Below, piece by piece: positions 35,493-45,926 of a DNA stretch of 64,000 nt. Position numbers and translations under genes: made by a program. The first letter of the stretch is position 1; each line of letters starts with the position of its first letter. The notes beneath the pieces were generated by a model. That model saw only the letters and a list, made by a program, of their open reading frames with translations. It was not told the origin of the DNA and searched no databases. Source of the stretch: Isoetes taiwanensis (lineage: Eukaryota > Streptophyta > Lycopodiopsida > Isoetales > Isoetaceae); the NCBI GenBank assembly GCA_021234155.1, contig JAJEKV010000047.1, forward strand, positions 2,718,494 through 2,782,493, given 5' to 3'.

Positions 35493-36149
35493 AACCGAAC
35501 TACTATTCTTATTTATTCGGTGTTTGTAGATACTTTCATGCTCGACATTGGTACATTATGCGAATGCAGCCCTTATCGACCAGATCATACCGCTAGGCAG
35601 CGATTGGAAAGCATTGGGTTGTCCTCGGCGTCCTAAAGGAAAGCGAGGGCTCCCTCGGATAAGTGGAAGACCTTTGAGAAACTATCGGATATGTTCTGCT
35701 GGAGGACGAGGAAGATGGCGAGGGAGAGGAAGAAGAGGAGAAGAAAGAAGAACACCAAGGAAAGGCGGGGAGTCTCTCGGGCCAATATGACCTCATTCTT
35801 AGCGAGGCGATGCAGGAGAAATGGGTGACATATGGGCTCAATGGACAAGAGGCAAAATTTGAAGGACGGCAATGGAGAATTTCCAAGCGAGGCGGACCCC
35901 AAGTTGTTTGACAAGCGGTTCATGAAGAGGATCTGAGGGCCTCACGGACAAAAGCGCTTGACCTACAAGGCAAAATCTTGGAGGAACAATCCTGCTAAGG
36001 AAGACCGGGAGTTCTAAAATGGGGGCCGCAAAGGATTATGCCACAGTCCTAAAAGCGGCGGCGTCGTTAGAAAGAAGGCATCCGGGAGTTACGCAGCGTT
36101 GCATCTAATGAATACCATGATTTTGATTATTACAAGGAAAAGGCTGCCC
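35493..36149 (+). other. Broken coding-like region upstream of unknown protein
   Basis: The plus strand reads like a purine-rich coding sequence interrupted by frameshifts (for example a Gly/Arg/Glu-rich stretch near 35,695-35,770 and QEKWVTYGLNGQEAKF near 35,812). It may be the 5' half of the gene that follows. Confidence 0.35.
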
Positions 36150-37147
36150 TTGATGAGGAAGACATGAAGGAATTGAACCGTCTATGTCAACCCTACATCA
36201 ACACCAAAGCTGAAGCGTAGCGTCAAAACCCTTCCTTTCCACTGAGCGTGCTATGGCAATTCGAAAGGAAGCTTGGATTCGGGGTGGTCCCATTTAAAGG
36301 CACGATAGCTCCCCATTTCTGGTTACTTTGGGACACAAAGGGATTTGGTGGTGCAGGCGGCACCTGGACCCGTGGCACTTATTTTGCCATCAATATGATC
36401 GAAGACCCCACCCTTTTTTATGACAAAGGCGACATAGAAGCGATTGGTACAAGGCGTGTAATGCGGACATGGCCGACACGGATACTTTCGGTTTCCTTGT
36501 CTTTTGCATGTCGGGCAATCAAACAACTGATTTGTCTCCCAATGGGCGGTGATATTAACTTCACCAACAAGATCATGCACTCCATATCTGAACTTGATCA
36601 TGAGTCACGGACTTGGCTTGCCGAAGGCACCAAGCTTTACCAACATAGTTTTGGTTTTGATTTCAAGATCGTGATTCGACTGGGATAAGTGGTGGTCTAG
36701 CGAGCATCATTATCTCGACAAGTTCATGATCTCTCAAAAGCGGATGGAACCACGGAAGGGGCAGATTTATGGAGGATGTTCCATCGATGGACAAGGTCGA
36801 CAAAGATGGTGCGGCCGGGTCCTATACATAGAATTCCTATCCGGCCAAAGAGTTATCAAGTACTTCATAACCAGGCTTGGTGGGAAGATCAAATTGTATC
36901 TTGAGTGGTACATGAATGGCTGTTCTCTCGGGGGGCTATCTTTGTTTGGAATGAAACCTATATCCGTGGTTGGAAATAAGGACATGGTTGAAACCATTCG
37001 GTCATACACGGATCTGCTTCATGAGCATTTCAAGGGAGGAAGACAAATGGAAGCGATAAAGGCAGCGGCGGGGGCGAGGGGAGACAAAGGCGGCGGAGGC
37101 GAGAATGTCGAAGGTTTGGACCCGAATCTTTGCCGAACACATTCTTG
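36150..37147 (+). pseudogene. Unknown plant protein, frameshifted
   Basis: Two long plus-strand frames follow each other. The first (36,248-36,688) contains WLLWDTKGFGGAGGTWTRGT, AIKQLICLPMGG and FTNKIMHSISELDHESRTWL. The second, read upstream of its first ATG at 36,726, starts about 36,680 with FDWDKWWSSEHHYLDKFM and continues to a Gly/Ala-rich, basic tail. The frame changes between them at about 36,665, so they are probably one protein. I do not recognise a domain. The WDKWW stretch vaguely recalls transposon-derived plant mobile-domain proteins, but this is weak. The FCP1-like fragment follows about 0.35 kb downstream on the same strand, with two palindromic boxes in between. Confidence 0.45.
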
Positions 37148-37192
37148 AAAACACGAGATTGAGGTGAGTTTACTTTGCTCTATCGGTGTTTC

Positions 37193-37262
37193 TCGACTTC
37201 GTGAGTCGAAAAACTTCGTTCCTTTCAATACCTTTTCTTTTCATTCTCGACTCGCGAGTCGA
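37193..37262. repeat. Two TCGACT...AGTCGA palindromic boxes
   Basis: TCGACTTCGTGAGTCGA at 37,193-37,209 and TCGACTCGCGAGTCGA at 37,247-37,262. Both are followed by AAAAACTTCGTTCCTT, so the box belongs to a duplicated 50-bp unit. Confidence 0.85.
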
Positions 37263-37449
37263 AAAACTTCGTTCCTTCGGCCGGATGTCATCATTTCGAG
37301 GAATTCCAGCTCAACGACTCCGGATCATTGTCATTGGGCGGCGGTTCCGTCGCGAGGAGGAGAATGAAAAGGACAAAGACAATCGAGCAAGACAACGCTC
37401 CACGGCCCGAAAAAGAACACGAAAAGATAATGATCCCGCATTTGGATCC

Positions 37450-38147
37450 CGATGAACGGAAATATGGTGAGCCAAACTCAAGCGGGATCAATTGGTCCCC
37501 ACCAAGCTTGTAATATTTGGCGTCAATGGAGTATTAGGCTGCGGTATACCACGACAAAGGCGTCCCAGAGATTAACACCTCATGGATCCCAATCAAAAGC
37601 GAGCATAAAATAGTGTATCAGGGGCCTAGAGCTAAGGAAATTATTGAATGGTGCACAGCGAGGGGATTGAAGTGGGCATATGGTCTTGTATGGCAAAGAA
37701 AAATATTGTCAATGTTCTTGGTGTTCTCGGCATTTCAGTTTTGAAGTTCAAGTTCGTTTGGGGAAGCGAAAGGGTCGAGCATGTGAAGGACCTCGATCCG
37801 ACCATCACAAAGGGAAGCCTATAATGGTGAAAAGGCTGGGCGGGGTTTATGAACAATTCGGGACTATGGCAAACACAACCGCGCTGATCATAGGCGACTC
37901 CGCCTACAAGTGCTATCATAGCAGCAAAAATACAATCATTGCTAAGCCATATCGACTGAAGAATATGAGGGCGGATAGGTGGTTGTCCTTGGACTTGTGT
38001 CCTATCTTGGCGGAATCCCTCTTTGCCATTCTTGTAAATCGATGTGCTTCACTAACTACTACAGAACCCTCACGGAACCCGATCCGGAGAGCAAGCCCGA
38101 TCATGAAAGCTATGGGCGACAAATACTTTGGTGAACAAGAAGAGTGA
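37450..38147 (+). pseudogene. FCP1/NIF-like (HAD-type) phosphatase domain, frameshifted
   Basis: Reading across frames gives, in order: LVPTKLVIFGVNGVL (position of the catalytic DxDx(T/V)-type motif; plant NIF-like proteins often read FDxNGxL, here Gly replaces the first Asp); GPRAKEIIEWCTARG; EVGIWSCMAKKNI; FKFVWGSERVEHVKDL; then NTTALIIGDSAYKCYHSS, matching the late (I/L)DDSPYK motif of this family; and NTIIAKPY. FCP1-homology domains remove phosphates from Ser/Thr, classically on the RNA polymerase II C-terminal tail. Frame changes are needed near 37,565, 37,670 and 37,815. The stop is the TGA at 38,145. If the Gly and frameshifts are real it is dead. Nearby sequence is error-prone, so this needs care. 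Confidence 0.6.
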
Positions 38148-38199
38148 ACCACGCTTTTCGGATAGTAAAATTGTGTGAATATTGTAATCGAGCGTGAAC

Positions 38200-38530
38200 A
38201 CATGTATTGACCATTTTGTAATGAATATACTTGTATATTGAGTTTTCGATGCCTTTCTCGACTCACGGTGAGAAAGGCATCTATCTGTTGATGAAACCAT
38301 TTGTATGTTTGATTGTGTCCTTTGGATGCAGCCACAATCTATTATGATAATGCTTGTACATTGGGTTTCACGGGCCTTTCTCGACTTCATGAGTCGAAAA
38401 GGCATCTTTGGTTGTCTCGTTGACAAAAGCATTTGTATGCTTCGTGTGTGATTGGATGCAACCATATTCTAATGAGAATGGTTGTACTTTGACTTTTCAT
38501 GGGCCTTTCTCGACTCGCGAGTCGAAAAAG
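38200..38530 (+). repeat. Three 126-bp units each with a palindromic box
   Basis: Boxes centred at about 38,265, 38,389 and 38,517 lie in repeated context (TTGTAT/ACATTGxGTTTCA, GGGCCTTTC, GGATGCAACCAT). The first has 12-bp arms GATGCCTTTCTC/GAGAAAGGCATC at 38,248-38,281. The second (38,381-38,397) is TCGACTTCATGAGTCGA. The third is the perfect TCGACTCGCGAGTCGA (38,510-38,525). This lies just past the stop of the FCP1-like gene. Confidence 0.85.
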
Positions 38531-40040
38531 ACACCACTCCCGTCATTGGATGCGGTTGTATGGAATGAATGTTCTCCGTTGTAATTTGATTTCAACGTTC
38601 TTTTCTTCGTTTTGACTAATGGCACGTAATTGTTAATCATACTCTCCTTGCTCCGAATTGGTTTAGGCGCCGATCAGACACCGGCCACGGATCCCTTTCG
38701 GGCATCCGCGAGACAGCTCGAGGCGGCCACAGATCCGCTCAAAGGCGGAAGAAATACCGTTGCAGCACGAGATCCGGTCCGCGCTACACTCTTGCCCGGC
38801 CTTTGGGACAAGGTTGCTCGCCATTCGGAGGTTGCTCGCTACACCACAGGGATAAAAACGGGCGAAGAACAAAGAAAGTCCGGCAAGCTCAAAGCATCTT
38901 GCAAGCATTGCATAACATCCACGGAGGGTGGGGAAGGAGCATATTGATGAAAGGCTGCGGGGGCCCGAGTGGAGAAATCCGGGTGGGCCAGGCGGTAGGT
39001 AGCTCGAGGGAGGCACCTCCCGCGTGAGGCATTCCACACTCTTGGGTTGCCCCAAGGCTTCTGAGGCGGCATGAAGAAGCGCCACAAGTTAATCCCCTAA
39101 GGTGGACCACCTACCAAGATGATGTAGCTGTAGTGGCGGCAAGGGCGCCATGGTCTCTGCGTCCCATGTAAAATACATTGTATCTGTTCAATTTATTAAT
39201 AAAAATTCTTTTCAACTAGATCTTTGGTTTCAAACTTTAATGAATTTCCTTTGTTTTGATTTGCATTGTTTTGTTCTCGACTTCGCGAACACAGGGAAAG
39301 CTGCGGCAAAGCTTCGGATTGAGTTTTATTCAAAAATTGAATTTAGGATAGTTTTAGGTGTCGGGGGTGCTACTTTTTATGTAAATTAACGGGTTCAGAA
39401 AAAATGGGAATGGAATGAGTCCCACTTTAATTAAATCGACTTTTAATAGGCTGTCCAAGAGTTAATGTTTTGGGGCATCTCATATGTTTATTCGCGTGAA
39501 ACAAAGTATCTAGCCTTAATGCTACTTGTTGCCTTGCAACGTTCTACTTTACACATATGATTTGTGGTTGGGTACAAGGTATCTATCATGGTTGGCAATT
39601 AATAGTTAGTAGTTAGCTAGCGGCTAGCGTGAAAATCCGTCTAACGGTCTAACGGGTTATCAGCGGGTGATAGCGTGTTATTTTACCAAAAACCATTCAA
39701 ATTTTAACAATTTGAGACTTGTTTTTGACTAATTCAAATATCTGCGAAATTCAAAATATGCAAACAAAATTCTCAACAACCTACTCTAACTAGAACTTCC
39801 GCGTTGGTACCCAAACCTTTGTTGCCGGCGTCTTACGAGAATTCGTTCTATGTCCCTGAATGTCCATAGCTCACTCTGCAATGGAAGTCACATAATTAAT
39901 ATAAATGTGACGAGAAACTCCAAACAAGCAAGCTCCACACAAGTAGAATTTGCAAACTAATTCTATTTGCAAATGATATGGTTTGTACATAAGTATGTGA
40001 ATATTAATCTACTCTGGAATTTCAATGATCAAAGCAAAAG
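38531..40040. other. Non-coding DNA
   Basis: No gene recognised. 38,650-39,090 is GC-rich with overlapping frames on both strands but no motif. A degenerate palindrome box (TTCTCGACTTCGCGAA) lies near 39,274. From 39,600 to 39,680 there are short AGTTAGC/CTAACGG repeats. Confidence 0.4.
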
Positions 40041-40470
40041 AATGATCAATGAAAAGGAAGAACCTGGAAGTAAAGAATGATCAATGAAAAGGAAGAACCT
40101 GCAAATAAAACCCATTTAATAAAAGCCATTTCTAGTCTCTGTTTTTTTATAGCAGGGATTTTATTGTATCAGAAGGGACATACACCATCCAATCAGCACA
40201 TTTCACAGCAGCATCCTTTTAGCTTAATGTGTCAACACTAGAATATTTTATCTGCAACAAGTAGTAACACAAAACACAATTTGGCTCTGTTGTAAAACAA
40301 AATAACAAAGATCTACCGTGTAGCAAGTATTCAAAATCTTAAATTTGGATTGCAATAAAGCATAAGGAACCGGGGAACCATAAGAGTTTATTGAAAAACA
40401 AGCCCTTACAATAAAAGCTGTAAGGAACCGGGAACCATAAGGGTTTATTGAAAAACATAGAAGTTGCCTT
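40041..40470 (+). repeat. Two short direct duplications
   Basis: AATGATCAATGAAAAGGAAG plus AACCTG occurs at about 40,044 and 40,076 (33-bp step). GGAACCGGGAACCATAAG with TTTATTGAAAAACA occurs at about 40,366 and 40,432 (66-bp step). Confidence 0.75.
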
Positions 40471-41327
40471 TGAAAGCCCGATGAAAAACTTTGTCTTACG
40501 AAATCGATGTGATTTGATTAAAGCAAAAGCGGAAACAAAGCAACTACAAAAAACTTGATATGCATGAAAAAGAAAAGAGCTACCAAAAATCGATGGAAAT
40601 TTGGAGGAAAGAGACTAGAAATCGGCCGGATGGATAAGCGCTTCCGGATGGGCGGCTTGCTTTGATCTTGATGGCGGAGTTGGAGCAAGAGGATGGTAGC
40701 GACTATGGGGAAAAAAAACCCATTGTGTGACAAAACTAACGGGAGTTATTCCCCCGTTCGTTTTTACTAACGTATCCGCAGCGTTAGGAAATTGGGGCTA
40801 AAAGCGTGATCTGCTATCCATATCTATGACAGCATTTGCTAAGCTTTGCACATCATATCATATGCTGGACTTTCAAGTGTGGCAAATTGATGACAAAGAA
40901 TGGCCTAGTTGGTTAGAAATGTGTGAGGCACCCTAAAGGGTTTCTTCAATTCAAAGGTGTGTGCTTTGATAAAAGGGATTGTGATTGTTTGCACTGAATT
41001 CCATTTCATGATTCATTAGCAAATTTTTTATCTTGCAGATGCTTGCAGAAGAGATTTTTTTTTTTTTATAACCTTTCATTTTTTCACTTTATATTTCAGA
41101 ACCTTGCCTATGTGCTGCATTATCTCCCTTTGCCAAATGATAATGCACATACTGTTGGGAGAAGCCCTATATCATTTTTCTATGTCCGATGGTTAACACT
41201 CATAAAAGTGCCCAATTGAAATGTTGCTTGTTTACTGAAGCTGATCATGTAGGGAGAATTGGTGGCATGCAATGGTAACTAACTAAGTTCAGATCCTGCA
41301 AAGTGGTCAAGGCATGGCGTGGTTGGA
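40471..41327. other. Intergenic DNA 3' of NLR copy 2
   Basis: No gene seen. Contains a poly-T run near 41,058. As the 3' flank of the minus-strand NLR it may include its polyadenylation region. Confidence 0.4.
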
Positions 41328-42714
41328 TCACTGCACCTTGGAGAGTAGAATGCAACCCTCTACATTGAGCTCCTGCAAGAAGGGAGGTTGGGAATAAAAA
41401 GTAAGTTGTGCACAATAAGAAAGATCGAGTTTTAGCAGAGAAAAGGGTTGTCAAATGAAGCTGGGATGAATGTGAGCTGGGAGAACAGAAAGGTTAAGAT
41501 TTGTGAGTGAGGGGAGGTTGCCAATGGAGTCAGGAAGAAACTTGAGCTGGATGCAACCAGAGATCCAAGTCTTCAAGCGCCAGATAATCCATCAAAAGAG
41601 TCTGGCAGTGATGCAAGGTTCACACAATTGCTGAGGCGAAGAAGCGGTCAGACCAGCCATGGCAGCAATGGAAGAAGGAAGAGATTGGAGTTGGGAACAA
41701 TTAGCAAGGTCAAGACACCAGAGTTCAGAGAGATTTCCAATGGAACATGGGAGAGACATAAGCTCAGTACATTCCAGGAGGTAGAGTTCTGAGAGGGGCA
41801 GCTGGCCAATGGATTCAGGAAGAAACTTGAGCACGGGACAATCCATGATTTCAAGCCTGGAAAGTGAGCAAAGATCACCCAGGGACTTTGGCAACGATGT
41901 GATTTGTGCACAGCCAGACAGATCAAGTTCTTCCAAGGATGAGAGTTTGCGAAACGAGCTTGGAAGGGATGCAAGCTGGGCACAACCATGAAGGTCAAGT
42001 TTTTCAAGCGAGGAAAGGTTGCCTATAGATTTAGGAAGGTACTGGAGCTGGGAGCACTTGAAGAGATGAAGTTGAACAAGTGAATTGGAGTTCTCCAAGG
42101 GAGTCAGGAAGTGAGACTAAGTTGGTGCAGTTGAAGAGGGTGAGGCTCCAGAGTGAGGACAGATTACCAATCGAGGCAGGCAATGATGTTAGATTCACAC
42201 AACCAGTGAGGTCAAGGTAGGTGAGAGGGTGCACTTTCCAATTGAATCAGGTAGTGAGACTAACTGAGCACAGCCAAATAGACAAAGATGGTCCAACAAA
42301 GAGAGGTTGCCAATGGAGTCAGGAAGTCACTGGAGATGGATGCAGCGAGCGAGGCGCCGAGTTCTCTGAGAGAGAAAAGATTATCAAGAGAATGAGGGAG
42401 TGATGTGAATAAAGAGCAGATGTCGATTTGGAGCTTCTGGAGCGAAGGAAGTTTGCAGAGTGAGTTGGGGAAGTGACAAAGAGCATGGGGCAGTCAAGGA
42501 CAAGTTGTTGGAGTGAGTACAGATTGCCAATGGCATCAGGAAGTGATGCAAGCTTGGGGCAACCACGAACATGGAGTTCCTTCAGTGACAGGAATCTCCC
42601 GATGGAACCTTGGATGTTAAACCACCGCAATTCAGGAAGACCTTCAATGCTGAGAAAATGTGTAGATTGAATATCTTGTAATTGTAATCCACAAAGACTT
42701 GAAGGAACCTGCAG
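41328..42714 (-). CDS. NLR copy 2, LRR exon (frameshifted)
   Basis: The minus strand encodes at least a dozen leucine-rich repeats with a period of about 24 residues, for example LPKSIGNLSSLEKLDLHGC, LPKSLGDLCSLSRLEIMDC, LPCSIGNLSELWCLDLANC. The last repeat reads FLQELNVEGC before a TGA at 41,328-41,330. The exon start at 42,714 follows a TTTTTCAG acceptor. The frame breaks several times: two extra bases near 42,463-42,480 relative to copy 1, and further shifts near 42,330, 42,240, 42,100 and 41,590. Each break joins good LRR text in another frame, so the ancestral gene was intact. Recent pseudogene or base errors; both fit. Confidence 0.7.
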
Positions 42715-43107
42715 CTGAAAAATCCTAGTTAGACTTAGTTTCATGATATGTGCATCTTCAAATTATATTTCAAAAACAACAAATATATTTTGTCCATAGA
42801 ACCTGATGTGCATCGAGCTGTGGAAGTGGGAGGAAGTTGTCAGGCTGGGAACAACCACGTAGATGTAGTTGTGATGAATTTCGATTGGAGCTCTGGTCAC
42901 AAGATCACACTAAAGTTTTAGTGCTCAGATTATGCATATTTAAGCATCCTTTATATTATGCTATATTTGATAACTAGTATAGGTAATTTATCTAATGAGC
43001 TTAAGACTTCGGATTCAGCAGAATGCCATGAACTACTTTGCTGTATGATGGATAATATCCACTGCATAACCAATATGTTACCAAGTCAAAGAATAAGCTA
43101 AACTTAC
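42715..43107 (-). other. Intron between NB-ARC and LRR exons, NLR copy 2
   Basis: Donor CAT|GTAAGT on the minus strand at 43,108/43,107, acceptor TTTTTCAG ending at 42,715. It is eight bases longer than in copy 1. Boundaries are inferred from consensus. Confidence 0.6.
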
Positions 43108-44165
43108 ATGCTTGTAGTAGGTCAAATTCTTTTCTGCTGCTATCTCAAATGGCAACGGTTTACCAATAAGTCATGGCAATAGCATGTCTGAACTATGTGA
43201 GGAAGAAGAGAATAATCAAGGTTCGTTTCCAGTAGACACTCCTGCAACAGAAACTCCATGATATCTTTCCCATCATCTAGAAGAGCAAGTCTTGCAACCT
43301 CAAGTGGTTGGCCATTCCAGAAAAGAGCCACATCAACAAATGCATCGACCATGTTAGGCTGTTGAAACAGAACCAACCTCTTTAATACAACACTCATGTT
43401 ATTTGACAAACTGCAAACTTCTCTCAGCTGTTTTTCCACAATCTCCCATTCATTACGCTTCTGAGGATGTTGAAAGTAGGAGCCACATATTTTGACTGCC
43501 AATGGAAGTCCTGCACAGAGTGGAACTATCTGATTCAATAACTGAACACCCACATCCTGCAATTTTGCACCAGCTTTTTCAGCCATCTCAACAAAGAGAT
43601 GCTGTGCCTCATTTTCTGTTAACCTCTGAGGTTTATAGAACATGAATTTCTCCCCCTTGCAAGAGAACACCTCCTTAAATCTGTGTGCAGTATGTATATC
43701 TGGTGTGGAAAGCATGAAAATAGTAGACTGTGGAAGACAATTAGACAGGTTAGGAGGGAGCAATTCTTCTAAATCTTCCCATTTCCAAACATTATCTATA
43801 CACAAACACAAGCCCTTCATTCCCTCCATTTTCAACCGTTCGAAGCACTGTTGCAACCTGTATCGCCCCTGCTCAGGAGCAGTAAATATTTGGACAACAT
43901 TTTCTAACTGATATAGGATGTTCTGCTGAATTTGCTGTAATGGTTTGAGAGGCCTTTCTCCAAGCTCCACAAAAACCATAGCATATTTCTGTTGCTGCCA
44001 AATATCATCCCAGAGGAACTTGAGCAAGGTGGTCTTGCCTACGCCTTGCATACCACAAATGCAAAGCATTTTCAATCCATGCTGTTCCAGAGTCGGGAAT
44101 CTGAGCAACTGAGCCTTAGTCTGAACAATCGTACTGTCCTCTGAAATACAAATCTCCATATCCAT
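43108..44165 (-). CDS. NLR copy 2, NB-ARC exon (most complete)
   Basis: An open frame of 341 codons begins at ATG 44,165. Motifs: P-loop GMQGVGKTT at residues 38-46; kinase-2 LCIDNVW at 121-127; RNBS-B-like STIFMLSTPD near 147; GLPL (CAGLPLA) at 217-223; and CHD at 330-332 in the place of MHD. Trp after kinase-2 suggests the non-TIR class. The domain binds ADP/ATP and acts as the on/off switch of an intracellular immune receptor. The frame is upset after HDLLV (43,150) by an extra T relative to copy 1, just before the intron. In-frame codons extend upstream of the ATG (FPSALIGPPKNG) to a possible acceptor at 44,240, so an N-terminal exon may be missing from this call. Confidence 0.75.
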
Positions 44166-44446
44166 TCCGTTTTTGGGCGGCCCAATGAGTGCAGAAGGAA
44201 AAGCAACACAGATTATATGAAGAAATCTGGTAAAGGGTTCTTAAAATACAGGTTTGTGAAGCTTGTGGATAACATCATCTGATGAAGCCAAGCAGATGTT
44301 TGAATTCCGGTGACCTAGGACCTAGGTTATTACAAAGAATCTTGGACTTTGATTGCGGCTCTTATAACCTGGGGAGGTATTTCTGAGCAAGTGGGTATTT
44401 GTGTTACCTAGGTATATTATTAGGATAGCATAAGATAAACCTTCTT
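44166..44446. other. Upstream of NLR copy 2: possible 5' coding extension and intron
   Basis: Minus-strand codons continue open from 44,165 to about 44,239 and then meet a stop and a possible TTTTAAG acceptor. Beyond this no gene is seen. Confidence 0.4.
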
Positions 44447-44630
44447 CCTTAACACACTGCCCCTCAAGTTTATAGTGATCCAACGGTTCAGATCAATCTT
44501 GATCAGTGTGTTACTGGAGCTATAACACACTGCTACTCCATAACACCCTAGGATGTTATGAAATGGACGGATCCAGATCAATTTTGATAATGATCGGATG
44601 GCCCAAAACTCTGGCGATTATTGTTAAAGG
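44447..44630. mobile_element. MITE-like element, copy 2
   Basis: Left terminal repeat CCTTAACACACTGCCCC is intact at 44,447-44,463. The right one is altered (GGCGATTATTGTTAAAGG) relative to copy 1. Same position upstream of the NLR. Confidence 0.55.
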
Positions 44631-44775
44631 CGATAGCATGCAGCCCTCGGTGTTACTTCAAAAAATTTTCGGGCCATCAAAATGGCAAAACAGAGCGCGC
44701 ACACCCTCGCCATTTGATGGCCCTCAAATTTTTTTCGGTAGCACCCCTCGACCCCGAGCGTTATCTACTCAACAA
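44624..44775. repeat. GC-rich foldback, copy 2
   Basis: Arms (GGGCCATCAAAATGGC against GCCATTTGATGGCCC) persist but the outer stems are disrupted and the loop differs from copy 1. This is one of the most divergent spots between the copies. Confidence 0.6.
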
Positions 44776-44894
44776 TATTTACATCATGCCTTTTATGTTA
44801 GAATATATTTCCCTTTGCTCAAGCAGAAAAGCTTGTCCAAAAGACTTACAGATTGCACACTAGATGCAAAATCTGAGGCCATTCAATGGTTTGT

Positions 44895-45230
44895 TTATTT
44901 GGGCAACTCCCTGTTGTCGTTAGTCTCTATTTGTGGTGCAACTTTGGAATTTTTTGGTCTAGTAATGCGGAAATAGCAGATGAAGATTATCACTGCAAAT
45001 AAGACGAGTGCTCCACATATAATGCCTGCCCATTCTTCGTGTGTCAAACCCACGAGTTTTTCTGGCTTCTTGTACACAATCTCTGTCTCTGATTTATTAG
45101 AGTCCGAATTCAAAGGCAGAAAAAGTGATTCAATCCGGCAATTTTCTGCTGCAAATGCACACCCGGCAAATGTTCTGGCGGATGCAAAGGGGCACATTAG
45201 TACCAAAAGCATAAACAGAAGGGTCTGCAT
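44895..45230 (-). CDS. Small predicted type I membrane protein, copy 2
   Basis: 111 residues from the ATG of MQTLLFMLLVLMCPFASA. Signal peptide, NKS site, one membrane span (WAGIICGALVLFAVIIFICYF) and basic tail are as in copy 1. Residues about 24-40 read CAFAAENCRIESLFLPL, with two cysteines, where copy 1 reads VHLQQKIAGLNHFSVL. One extra C near 45,165 and two extra bases near 45,115-45,125 shift the frame out and back. The family is not recognised. The gene keeps its frame in both copies, which suggests a real protein. Confidence 0.6.
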   Translation of the reverse strand: MQTLLFMLLVLMCPFASARTFAGCAFAAENCRIESLFLPLNSDSNKSETEIVYKKPEKLVGLTHEEWAGIICGALVLFAVIIFICYFRITRPKNSKVAPQIETNDNRELPK

Positions 45231-45348
45231 TGTCTCGACGAAGAGGAGGAAACCGTGCGTTGTTTTGTCGAAATAGTTCAACGAAAAAGATGAAACACTT
45301 TTGCGCTTTAGAACCTGAATAATGTTGGGAGGTCGCAAATATATGGGA

Positions 45349-45360
45349 CTTTATATTATA
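45349..45360 (-). promoter_or_regulatory. TATA-like box, copy 2
   Basis: TATAATATAAAG on the minus strand about 120 bp upstream of the ATG at 45,230, identical to copy 1. Confidence 0.4.
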
Positions 45361-45876
45361 GTGCAATGGTGGCTAGCCTCCACTAGGGTCAAATATCTTT
45401 GTCAAGTAGTATTTTCATGGAAATTGGAAAGCTGCATTCTCATGTTGACTTGTTGTTTCGAGGCAAAACCCGTAAGAAGGTAGGATCATGTTATCCATGA
45501 TGTAGGATCTGGGAGCTTGGCGGCCATTCTATTCCATTCCACATCATCATGTTCCATATATGTTATCTCATTGAAATAGTCCTTCCCATGTCCCTAGGAA
45601 CGGCAAGCCGCCAAGCTTTCTAGCATTCTGAATATACAAAGCAATAAGCCCTTATATCTCAATGCCAGCTACTATCACTATCCCTTGGTCTTTCTAAGGT
45701 GAAGTCACGAATGACATTTTTTGAATATAGTATTTCATACAACTTAGTGTCAATTCTAAAAGTAATGGAATGCAAGAGACACCCCAAAAACTGATAAAGG
45801 TGAGCAAAGTTATTTCAATACTTTTCATGCAATGTCCATTGAATAGCATTTGCAACCTTACTTGATGAACACGAGA
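45361..45876. other. Intergenic DNA without recognisable gene (copy 2)
   Basis: Nearly identical to 2,951-3,467. No convincing reading frame. Confidence 0.5.
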
Positions 45877-45926
45877 GCCCATTACCTCGGATAAGCAGGC
45901 GAGCCCATTTATCTGAGGTAATGGGC
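45877..45926. repeat. 50-bp hairpin, copy 2
   Basis: Same hairpin as 3,468-3,517 but with CTCGGATAAGCAGG in the left arm where copy 1 has CTCAGATAAACGGG, so pairing is weaker. Confidence 0.65.

Noticed and set aside
42473-42670. Plus-strand frame within the LRR exon, also at 2-265
   Set aside because: It is the antisense of leucine-rich repeats.
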